64,000 nt of DNA from DASZCR01 sp964246705 (GTDB lineage Bacteria; Acidobacteriota; Blastocatellia; Pyrinomonadales; Pyrinomonadaceae), in NCBI GenBank assembly GCA_964246705.1, contig CAXTRQ010000006.1, positions 1 through 64,000 of the forward strand. The letters run 5' to 3'. Each line of letters starts with the position of its first letter. The first letter of the stretch is position 1. Below are positions 18,373 through 25,611 of this stretch, piece after piece. The notes below the pieces were generated by a model. The model made no database searches. It worked only from the letters and a program-made list of their open reading frames with translations, and had not been told where the DNA came from. The translations under genes were made by a program, and so were the position numbers.

Positions 18373-18516
18373 TTGCTTAAAACAGCTTCGTGTTATATTT
18401 GGAACCCTGAGCGCGCAGGCTTCGTACACCCGTCTGCGGAAACCCGCGTCTCGCCGCTCGGACTTTCGCCCGACCCTCCCCATCTTGTTGAAGGAATTGC
18501 GGTGACAACAATTTAG

Positions 18517-19389
18517 ATGGATAAACGACGCATCTTAATCGTTGATAGCAACACGGAACTGCGCACGATGTTGGCGCAGGTTCTCGGTGAACTCGGCCAC
18601 GAAGTCATGGCGACCGGCGAACTCGCCGAAGTCATTGGCCGCGACGACCTCGAAGAATTCGACCTCGTCATCAGCGACCTGACCGAAGACGCCGAGGGCG
18701 GCATGCAAATCTTAAGCGAACTGAAACGCAAACGTCTCATCGTTCCAGTCGTTGTCTCTTCCGAAGAAGCCCAACAGAACGGCATCGTCAAAGCTTTCAA
18801 ACTCGGCGCAGCCAACTACGTGAGCAAGCCTTACGATAAGGAAGAGCTACGCAATATCGTTGATAAGACGCTCGGCTACAAACTGCGTTTCATCGAAGAT
18901 TTAAAAATCACGCCCTTCGTGCGCGAGCACATCGAGTTTGAACTGCCGAGCGATCTTTCCCTGATGAACGGCGTGCTTCATTACTTGATTGAGAGAGTCG
19001 CACGCCTCGGCGTCATCAAGCCCGACAGTTCCAATCTCTTCATCGCGCTCGACGAGGCGTTTGTCAATGCCGTCAAGCACGGCAACAAGAACAATACGAC
19101 GAAACTCGTGCGTATCACAGCCGACCTTTCATCCAAAGAAGCGCGCTTCACGATTGAAGATGAAGGCGACGGTTTTGACCCGCGCTCGATTCCAGACCCG
19201 CTCGACCCCACCAATCTTTTCAAAACTTCAGGACGCGGCGTACTGTTGATTTACAACATCATGGACGAAGTCGAGTACAATGAGCGCGGCAATCGTTTGA
19301 CGATGGTCAAGCGACCCGAAAGCTCGCTCGATGCCGAACTAATCAAGTCGCTTGCGCCCGATGACCTCCCCGCCCCAAACAACCAGTGA
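18517..19389 (+). CDS. Response regulator receiver fused to RsbW-like HATPase domain
   Basis: Predicted 290-aa cytoplasmic regulator. Residues 1-125 form a CheY-like receiver: acidic start ILIVDS, phospho-acceptor Asp in LVISDL (near residue 54), and the conserved Lys in YVSKPYDKEEL. Residues about 145-275 form an anti-sigma-type ATPase: N box ALDEAFVNAVKHGNKN, G1 DEGDGFDP, and G2 GRGVLLIYNIMD. There is no DHp histidine domain, so this is not a conventional sensor kinase. By family it may switch a partner anti-anti-sigma factor by phosphorylation or binding under control of an upstream kinase; no partner is next to it. The following gene overlaps its end by 29 bases. Confidence 0.9.
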   Translation: MDKRRILIVDSNTELRTMLAQVLGELGHEVMATGELAEVIGRDDLEEFDLVISDLTEDAEGGMQILSELKRKRLIVPVVVSSEEAQQNGIVKAFKLGAANYVSKPYDKEELRNIVDKTLGYKLRFIEDLKITPFVREHIEFELPSDLSLMNGVLHYLIERVARLGVIKPDSSNLFIALDEAFVNAVKHGNKNNTTKLVRITADLSSKEARFTIEDEGDGFDPRSIPDPLDPTNLFKTSGRGVLLIYNIMDEVEYNERGNRLTMVKRPESSLDAELIKSLAPDDLPAPNNQ

Positions 19390-20545
19390 CGCGGCAGCCG
19401 CACGCGGTTCGCGCCCCGCCGGACGACATCGCTGGTGGATTATTTTCCCCGCCATCTTCCTTTTCCAACTACTACTGCACTGGTCGCTTCTCAGAGAGCC
19501 TTACCACGCCGACGAGATCGGCTACATTTCCCCGGCGACGCACGAACTGTTGAAGGCAAACGAACCCGCTTCACCTGCCCCTCTTTCGCCTATGTCGTCG
19601 TCGCCGCTCGTCGGCTTCTACCTTGCGACGTGCCGGAAGCTTTTTGGAAAGTCAATCGTCGTCACGCGCGCGGCGATGCTCGTCGTCTCCGCGCTCGCGC
19701 TGCTCGGACTTTTCCGCCTCTCCGGGCGGGTGGCAAACGGGCGCGTGGCATGGGCGTCGGTTGTCTGCTCCGCGCTCTATCCGGTCTTCTTCAACGAGAG
19801 CGCGGCGGCGCGCGCCAGCATCGCGGCTGCGGCTTTGACGATGTGGGGGCTGCTCTTTTATCTTCCGCTACGGAAGAGAGCGCATTGGCGGCGGCGCGTG
19901 CTGTGCGTCCTACTGTTGGCGTTGGCAGGGCTGGCGAAAGAGACGGCGGCGCTGGCCGTGCCGGTACTTGCGGGGTGGGAGATGCTGCGCCATTGGCGAG
20001 AGCGGAAATTTGAGAAGGCTGCTGTTGTGCGCGTCAGAGAACGTCGTGCCGTGTGGCTCTCAACGGCGCTGCTCCTGCTCGCGCTGCTGCCCGTCGCCGT
20101 TTGGCTCGTCTCTCAACAGCAGAGAGCGCGACAGCTTTCCGGCAATACTGAATACCTACGCGCGAAGGTCGAGACGCCGCTTGGCCGGTCGCAACTGCTA
20201 ACTGCGACGGGCGCGCGCATCTGGCAGGCGACGGCGTACATGAATCTCTACGTGTTGACGGTACCGACTCTGCTGCTGACGCTCTGCGCCCGCCCCGTGC
20301 GCGATGAAGGCATCGAACGCGGGCGCATTGATGTCAGTATCCAACTCGTCTTCGCCGCCCTGACGCTCTTATATGTAGTCGTGCTCTCGCTTGTCAGCGA
20401 GACGACGCAGGCGCGCGACATGCTACCCGTCGTTCCGCTCGTGATACTCATCTGCGTCTCGACCGTCTGGCGGCGCACGCGCTACTGGCAGTTCCTTATC
20501 GCCTTGATGTGCGCTGCCCTCGTGCTTGGAATTAATAAAGTCTGA
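19361..20545 (+). CDS. Multi-pass membrane protein, glycosyltransferase family 39-like
   Basis: Predicted 394-aa integral membrane protein with about nine to ten hydrophobic segments. Near the N-terminus, 'LHWSLLREPYHADEIGYISPA' has the acidic YHADE loop expected of GT39/ArnT-type polyprenol-phosphate sugar transferases, where an Asp-Glu pair after TM1 is catalytic. No other hallmark is clear, so the donor and acceptor are unknown. ATG 19361 overlaps the previous stop by 29 bases. The gene ends INKV-stop inside a run of AAGTCT-type heptads that continues to the start of the next gene. Confidence 0.78.
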   Translation: MTSPPQTTSDAAAARGSRPAGRHRWWIIFPAIFLFQLLLHWSLLREPYHADEIGYISPATHELLKANEPASPAPLSPMSSSPLVGFYLATCRKLFGKSIVVTRAAMLVVSALALLGLFRLSGRVANGRVAWASVVCSALYPVFFNESAAARASIAAAALTMWGLLFYLPLRKRAHWRRRVLCVLLLALAGLAKETAALAVPVLAGWEMLRHWRERKFEKAAVVRVRERRAVWLSTALLLLALLPVAVWLVSQQQRARQLSGNTEYLRAKVETPLGRSQLLTATGARIWQATAYMNLYVLTVPTLLLTLCARPVRDEGIERGRIDVSIQLVFAALTLLYVVVLSLVSETTQARDMLPVVPLVILICVSTVWRRTRYWQFLIALMCAALVLGINKV

Positions 20546-20564
20546 AGTTCGGAGTCTAAAGTTG
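20537..20564. repeat. Four heptads spanning a stop codon and the next ribosome site
   Basis: AAAGTCT, GAAGTTC, GGAGTCT and AAAGTTG lie consecutively. The run contains the TGA of the upstream membrane protein (20543-20545) and a GGAG that can act as ribosome site for the permease starting at 20569. Confidence 0.75.
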
Positions 20565-20568
20565 AGAT

Positions 20569-21906
20569 ATGCCTTACGAGCTTTTTCTCGCGCTGCGTTA
20601 TGTGCGTGTGCGGCGCGGGCGACGTGTGGTGAAGTTAACGGCGGTGGCGGCGGTCGTCGGGATCGCGTGCGGCGTCGCGTCGTTGATTGTGGCGCTGGCG
20701 CTGGCGAACGGTTTTCGCGACGAGTTGCGCGACAAAATTTTGCGCGGTACGGCGCACATTACTCTGACGCGTGCAGACGGCAGACCTATGCGCGATTGGC
20801 GGGAGGTCGTGACACGACTGCGCGGCGTCGAGGGCGTTAGCGATGCTGCGCCGACAACTTACGAAGGCGCGCTCCTGAGCGGGCATGACGGCGCGGCTTA
20901 CACCATTGTGCGCGGCGTCGAGGGGCAGGCGGGGCACATGCAGGCGGAGATTCGACGCACGCTCGTCAGCGGAACGGTCGAGAATCTGTTTTCAGACGGG
21001 ACGGCGAGCAACCGCGGGAACGCTAACGATGCGGGGGAGAGGATGAAAGACTCGCGGTCGAGGCTGCAAGATACGGGGGAACAGACGGAAGATGAAGAGC
21101 CGCCCGCGCAAGCCATCATCGGCGCGGCGTTGGCTGCGCGTACGGGACTCAACCGCATGGGCGACGAGGGATGGATTGTGACGGGCGAAAAATCACCGAT
21201 GCCTCCCGGCTTTTCGCCGCGCGCGCGGCGCATCCGCGTCGTCGGAATCTTCCGTTCGGGACTCTACGATTACGACGCGTCTTGGACTTACGTTTCGCTG
21301 ACAGAGACCGCCAAAATCTTTCGCCCCGACGAGGACGCGGGCGAGTCTCCGGTCGTCAGCGTTGAGGTGCGAGACATCTATGCGGCGGGAGAGGTGTCGG
21401 CGCGCATCCGTCGCGCGCTCGGCGAATCGTTCACGGTCGTTGATTGGCGCGAAGCGAATCGCCCGCTCTTCGCCGCGCTCGAACTTGAGAGGCGCATCGT
21501 CGCGCTCATCATCATGTTGATTATGATCGTCGCCGCGCTCAACATCACGACGACGCTCGTGCTCGTCGTCATGGAACGGCGCGCGGACATCGCCATCCTC
21601 AGCGCGATGGGTGCGGGCGGGCGCAGCATCATGTCCATCTTTATGATTGAAGGCGCGCTCATCGGTCTGGCGGGCGCGCTCGCAGGCATCGCGCTCGGAC
21701 TACTGGCGTGCGCCGTCGGCGATTACTTCGAGCTTGTCCGTCTGCCGCCGGATGTCTACTCGCTGGCGAGCGTGCCACTACGCCCGCAGGCGCGCGACGT
21801 GCTGCTGCCCGCGCTCGCCGCCTTCGCCGTCAGTTTGCTGGCGACGCTGTACCCAGCGCGTCAGGCGGCGCGCGTGCGCCCGGCGGAGGCTCTGCGATAC
21901 GAATGA
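20569..21906 (+). CDS. FtsX-like ABC permease, LolC/LolE type
   Basis: Predicted 445-aa inner-membrane permease. The N-terminal start YELFLALRYVRVRRGRR plus a first TM (about 24-48), a large periplasmic domain (50-300), and three C-terminal TM segments (about 306-335, 355-385, 405-425) match the LolC/LolE family, which extracts lipoproteins from the inner membrane for delivery to the outer membrane. The C-terminus LYPARQAARVRPAEALRYE is typical of FtsX-like permeases. A hydrophilic, low-complexity insert lies at about residues 143-179. The stop TGA overlaps a possible ATG of the ATPase gene (ATGA at 21903-21906). One permease rather than separate LolC and LolE is present here. Confidence 0.9.
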   Translation: MPYELFLALRYVRVRRGRRVVKLTAVAAVVGIACGVASLIVALALANGFRDELRDKILRGTAHITLTRADGRPMRDWREVVTRLRGVEGVSDAAPTTYEGALLSGHDGAAYTIVRGVEGQAGHMQAEIRRTLVSGTVENLFSDGTASNRGNANDAGERMKDSRSRLQDTGEQTEDEEPPAQAIIGAALAARTGLNRMGDEGWIVTGEKSPMPPGFSPRARRIRVVGIFRSGLYDYDASWTYVSLTETAKIFRPDEDAGESPVVSVEVRDIYAAGEVSARIRRALGESFTVVDWREANRPLFAALELERRIVALIIMLIMIVAALNITTTLVLVVMERRADIAILSAMGAGGRSIMSIFMIEGALIGLAGALAGIALGLLACAVGDYFELVRLPPDVYSLASVPLRPQARDVLLPALAAFAVSLLATLYPARQAARVRPAEALRYE

Positions 21907-22670
21907 AAAACGGGTTGGAGTCTCAAATTTCAAGTCTCAAGTTTCAAGGGCAGGGTAGCAACTCCCTCGACTCCGGACTCCAGACCATGGACTTCAGACT
22001 TGTTGTTGACGGTCTGCGAAAAACTTTTCGTGACCCTTCGGGCGGCGTGCTCGAAGTATTGCGGGATGTTTCCTTCGAGATGAAGACCGGAGAGATGCTG
22101 GCAATCGTCGGCGCGTCGGGTGCTGGGAAGTCGACCTTGCTTCATGTGCTCGGCGGGTTGGAGAAGGCAGAGGGGGGAAGCGCGCGGCTCGACAACTTCG
22201 ACATCCTCGGCGCGGACGCCAGAGCGTTGACACGATTTCGCGGGAGCAGCGTCGGATTCGTTTTTCAGGCACACCACCTGTTACCTGATTTGACGGCGGA
22301 AGAGAACGTGGCGCTGCCGCTGCTCGTCGCCCGCCAGCCGTGGCGAGAGGCACGCAGAGAGGCTGCGGAGATGCTCGAAGCCGTCGGCTTGAAAGAGCGT
22401 GCGGCGCACGGGGCGGGCGAATTATCGGGCGGCGAGCAGCAGCGCGTCGCCATTGCGCGGGCACTGGTCGGGGGCGCGCGGCTGTTGCTCTGCGACGAGC
22501 CGACCGGAAATCTGGACGCGCGGACTGCCGGAGAAGTAAGCTCGCTTCTGTTCTCGCTCTGCCGCAAACGGCGCGCGTGCGCTATTATCGCCACGCACAA
22601 CGAAGCGTTGGCGCGCGCCTGCGACCGCGCTCTGTTCTTACGGGACGGACGATTGAAGGCCGAAGGATGA
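21903..22670 (+). CDS. lolD: ABC transporter ATP-binding protein, LolD type
   Basis: Predicted ATPase partner of the LolC/E-like permease. Walker A GASGAGKST, Q-loop FVFQAHHLLPDL, signature LSGGEQQR, Walker B LLLCDEPTGNLD and H-loop ATHN are all present. Two starts are possible. ATG 21903 overlaps the permease stop (ATGA) with GGAGG 14-18 bases upstream and gives 255 aa. ATG 21987 (MDFRLVV) gives 227 aa, closer to the usual LolD length, but has no ribosome site. The 84 bases between them are a heptad array that stays in frame, so the longer form would start with about 28 repeat-encoded residues. I list the longer form with the shorter as a real alternative. The stop TGA lies in another GGATGAA repeat. 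Confidence 0.88.
   Translation: MKNGLESQISSLKFQGQGSNSLDSGLQTMDFRLVVDGLRKTFRDPSGGVLEVLRDVSFEMKTGEMLAIVGASGAGKSTLLHVLGGLEKAEGGSARLDNFDILGADARALTRFRGSSVGFVFQAHHLLPDLTAEENVALPLLVARQPWREARREAAEMLEAVGLKERAAHGAGELSGGEQQRVAIARALVGGARLLLCDEPTGNLDARTAGEVSSLLFSLCRKRRACAIIATHNEALARACDRALFLRDGRLKAEG
21918..22003 (+). repeat. Heptad array at the permease-lolD junction, covering a start codon
   Basis: Units with period 7 run from GAGTCTC, AAATTTC, AAGTCTC, AAGTTTC (21918-21945) to GACTCCG, GACTCCA, GACCATG, GACTTCA, GACTTGT (21969-22003). The unit GACCATG holds the ATG at 21987. The array lies inside the longer LolD reading frame. Confidence 0.75.
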
Positions 22671-22782
22671 AGACGAGAGGGTAAAAGGGTAAGAGAGCTA
22701 ACAATGAGTTTCGGTAGATTTCAACTCAAAATCATTTCGCTTTAACCCATTTCCACTTTCACCCTCCTTTCACGTCTTTCCC
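22661..22782. repeat. Heptad-word element after lolD
   Basis: GAAGGATGAAGACGAG, then GGGTAAAA-type words occupy about 22661-22700. A pyrimidine-rich, loosely complementary arm (AACCCATTTCCACTTTCACCC and on) lies at about 22743-22782. The left arm supplies the lolD stop codon. Pairing is imperfect. Confidence 0.6.
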
Positions 22783-22810
22783 GGTGGGTGCGGAAAATCG
22801 AATCTAATAT

Positions 22811-22839
22811 CTGACATCTGCGCGCTCTTCGGTTATAAT
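22811..22839 (+). promoter_or_regulatory. Sigma70-type promoter of clpC
   Basis: CTGACA at 22811-22816 (5 of 6 matches to the -35 consensus), a 17-base spacer, and a perfect TATAAT at 22834-22839. Transcription would begin near 22846, giving a leader of about 85 bases before the clpC ATG. No CIRCE or CtsR-type operator was recognised. Confidence 0.85.
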
Positions 22840-22929
22840 GCAGGTGAGCCGGACTGGGTGCATTCCCGAACTAGGACTCGCCGGTAAGCTCTTAACGGTT
22901 CTCAACAAATTCGGTCACTAACAGCTTTT

Positions 22930-25311
22930 ATGTTTGAACGCTACACGGAGAAAGCGCGCAGAGTGATCTTCTTTGCGCGATATGAAGCGAGCCAGTTCGG
23001 CGCACCGGCCATCGAACCGGAGCACCTGCTGCTGGGATTGATGCGCGAAGATAAGACGCTGACCTCACGGTTTCTGGCACGCGCACAAGCCTCACTGGAG
23101 ATGATCCGCAAAGAAATCGAAGGTCGCGCCCCGCTACGCGAGAAGATTTCGACCTCTGTGGAATTACCCCTCGCGCCGGAGACGAAGCGAGTGCTGGCGT
23201 TTGCGCATGAGGAATCAGACCGTCTCCAGCATCGTCACATCGGGACGGAGCATCTGTTGTTGGGATTGCTCAGAGAAGAGCGTTCGATGGCGGCGGAGAT
23301 TTTGTATGAGCGCGGCTTAAGGCTCTCGGCGGTCAGAGATGAGGTGGCGCGCGCCACCGGCTCTGACCCGCGCGGTTCGCAAAAGAAGGAGACGCCGCAT
23401 CTCGCGGAATTCTCGCGCGACCTGACCGACGATGCCGCCAACGATAAGCTCGACCCGCTCGTCGGGCGCGACAACGAGATTGAGCGCGTCGTGCAGATAC
23501 TCTGTCGCCGCACAAAAAACAACCCTGTGCTCATCGGCGAGCCGGGGGTCGGCAAGACCGCCATCGTCGAAGGACTGGCGCAGAGAATCCAGCGCGGCGA
23601 TGTCCCTTCGTTTCTCGAAAACAAACGCATCCTCTCGCTCGATCTTTCGCTCATCGTCGCGGGCACAAAGTATCGCGGCCAATTTGAAGAGCGCCTGAAA
23701 CAGATCATGCGCGAGTTGGTCGAGAATCCGCAATACATCGTCTTTATTGACGAACTGCACACGCTCGTCGGCGCAGGCAGCGCGGAAGGCTCTCTCGACG
23801 CGGCGAACATTCTGAAGCCCGCACTATCACGCGGCGAAATCCAGTGCATCGGCGCGACGACTCCGGCGGAGTTTCGCAAGTCCATCGAAAAAGACCGCTC
23901 GCTTGAGCGGCGCTTTCAGGCCGTCAAAGTTCCGCCGCCGTCTGAAGAAGAAGCCGTCCGCATTCTCGAAGGCGTGCGCGAACGCTACGAGGCGTTCCAT
24001 CAGGTGCGCTACACGGACGAGGCCATCGAGGCCGCCGTCTATCAAGCGAATCGTTATATCCCTGACCGCTTCCTGCCCGATAAAGCGATTGACGTGATTG
24101 ACGAGGCCGGAGCGCGCGTCAAGCTGCGTGTCCGCCGCGAGCCTTCCACGGAGGCGAGCCGCAACGCGCTCTTCGATGAACGCAGCCTCTATCCGACCAA
24201 AGGCAGCAGCGGATTAAACTCGCGTTTGCCGGACGACGAAGAAGAGATGTTGTTGGCTATCGAGGTGACGAAGGACGACGTTGAGGATGTCATCGCGCGT
24301 TGGACAGGGATTCCGGTCAACTCTCTGAAAGAAGAAGAGACGCAGAAACTTTTGCGGACAGAGGCGGAACTGCATCATCGCGTCGTCGCGCAACGTCCGG
24401 CTATCTCGGCGCTGGCTCGTTCCATCCGTCGCTCGCGCGCCGGACTCAAGAACCCTGCGCGCCCGGTCGGCTCATTTCTTTTCTTAGGCCCGACCGGCGT
24501 CGGCAAAACCGAAGTCGCGCGCTCGCTCGCCGAGTTCCTCTTCGGATCGGAGCGTTCGATGATTCGCTTCGATATGTCGGAGTTCATGGAAAAGCATTCG
24601 GTGTCGAAACTTATCGGCAGCCCTCCCGGCTACGTCGGCCACGAAGAGGGCGGGCAGTTGACCGAACGCATTAAGCGCTCGCCCTATTCTGTCCTGCTCT
24701 TCGATGAAATCGAGAAGGCGCACCCGGATATCTTCAACGTTCTGCTGCAAGTTTTTGAAGACGGTATCCTGACGGACGCGCTCGGCAACACCATTGATTT
24801 CAAGAACGCCATTATCATCATGACCTCGAACATCGGCGCGCGCTTCATCCAGAAGAAGGGCACGATGGGCTTTCAGGCGACGGCCGATTCCTCGCGCGAG
24901 AAGCTGGAAGAGATGGTCATGTCGGCTGTCCGGCAGACGTTCAATCCTGAGTTCATTAACCGTCTCGACGAAATCATCATCTTCGACCAACTGACGAACG
25001 ACGAGTTGCTTGAGATCGTCGGCCTCCAAGTCGAAATGTTAAATAAGACTTTGCAGCGGCGTGGTCTGGAAGTGCGCCTGACGGAAGAGGCCAAGCGATG
25101 GCTCGTCCAGAAGACCTGCGCGGATCGTTCCTACGGCGCGCGCCCGCTCAGGCGAGCTTTGCAGAAATACGTCGAAGACCCGCTCTCGGAAGCCTTAATT
25201 CAGGGTGCGCTCAGCGGCGCGACGCTCGTCGAGGTTTTTCAGGTCGGCGACGAGTTGAGCTACCGTCCGGCGGGCGTCGAAGAGCCGGGCGACGCGCTTT
25301 TGATTCATTAA
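22930..25311 (+). CDS. clpC: ATP-dependent Clp protease ATP-binding subunit ClpC
   Basis: Predicted 793-aa Hsp100 AAA+ unfoldase that feeds substrates to ClpP. Two Clp_N repeats (about residues 4-70 and 80-145) are followed by NBD1 with Walker A GEPGVGKT (203-210), Walker B VFIDELH and GATT sensor, and NBD2 with Walker A GPTGVGKT (520-527), Walker B LLFDEIEKA and arginine-finger region INRLDEIIIF. MGFQ in a loop after GARFIQKKGT resembles the hydrophobic-Gly-Phe ClpP-binding loop. The middle region (about 400-450) is short and I do not see the UVR motif usual in ClpC, nor the long coiled coil of ClpB. Its own near-consensus promoter lies upstream and a hairpin element downstream. Confidence 0.94.
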   Translation: MFERYTEKARRVIFFARYEASQFGAPAIEPEHLLLGLMREDKTLTSRFLARAQASLEMIRKEIEGRAPLREKISTSVELPLAPETKRVLAFAHEESDRLQHRHIGTEHLLLGLLREERSMAAEILYERGLRLSAVRDEVARATGSDPRGSQKKETPHLAEFSRDLTDDAANDKLDPLVGRDNEIERVVQILCRRTKNNPVLIGEPGVGKTAIVEGLAQRIQRGDVPSFLENKRILSLDLSLIVAGTKYRGQFEERLKQIMRELVENPQYIVFIDELHTLVGAGSAEGSLDAANILKPALSRGEIQCIGATTPAEFRKSIEKDRSLERRFQAVKVPPPSEEEAVRILEGVRERYEAFHQVRYTDEAIEAAVYQANRYIPDRFLPDKAIDVIDEAGARVKLRVRREPSTEASRNALFDERSLYPTKGSSGLNSRLPDDEEEMLLAIEVTKDDVEDVIARWTGIPVNSLKEEETQKLLRTEAELHHRVVAQRPAISALARSIRRSRAGLKNPARPVGSFLFLGPTGVGKTEVARSLAEFLFGSERSMIRFDMSEFMEKHSVSKLIGSPPGYVGHEEGGQLTERIKRSPYSVLLFDEIEKAHPDIFNVLLQVFEDGILTDALGNTIDFKNAIIIMTSNIGARFIQKKGTMGFQATADSSREKLEEMVMSAVRQTFNPEFINRLDEIIIFDQLTNDELLEIVGLQVEMLNKTLQRRGLEVRLTEEAKRWLVQKTCADRSYGARPLRRALQKYVEDPLSEALIQGALSGATLVEVFQVGDELSYRPAGVEEPGDALLIH

Positions 25312-25316
25312 AAGTG

Positions 25317-25402
25317 AATAGGGCAAAAAGGTAAAAAAGGTAAAAAGGGGAAAAGGTTTTAGCCGTTTTCCCCTTTGCCGTTTTCCCCTTTTGCCCTTTC
25401 CC
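25317..25402. repeat. Purine/pyrimidine-arm hairpin element after clpC
   Basis: Left arm of AAAAGGT/GGGGAAAA words (25317-25359) and right arm of TTTTCCCC/TTTGCC words (25365-25402) are broadly complementary. Word length here is 7-9 bases. It could stop clpC transcription, and it lies just upstream of a TATAAT. Confidence 0.7.
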
Positions 25403-25405
25403 TTG

Positions 25406-25411
25406 TATAAT
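25406..25411 (+). promoter_or_regulatory. Possible -10 element upstream of bamA
   Basis: A perfect TATAAT at 25406-25411, but the bases 17 upstream lie inside the pyrimidine repeat arm and do not form a -35 hexamer. A transcript from here would have a leader of about 190 bases in which I see no gene. Confidence 0.4.
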
Positions 25412-25611
25412 GCGCCACTTTACCGGAGGGTCTTCTGGCAACGGGAGCGGGCAGGTTGTGAATCCAACAAAGCCTGTACGCGTCCTAAATTTGCACCCTC
25501 GCACGGTGTCTGTGCGCTGTTTTACGCCAAAATTCCAGTGAGCAATCTGTTTCCAGAAGGTCTCCCTGTCAGTCATACGTTACTTTTTTGAGGCAAAAAG
25601 CGATTATTACT

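Noticed and set aside
21708..21902. Upstream extension of the LolD frame into the permease gene
   Set aside because: It overlaps the permease coding sequence in another frame and is Arg/Ala-rich shadow sequence; the earliest sensible start is the ATGA overlap at 21903.
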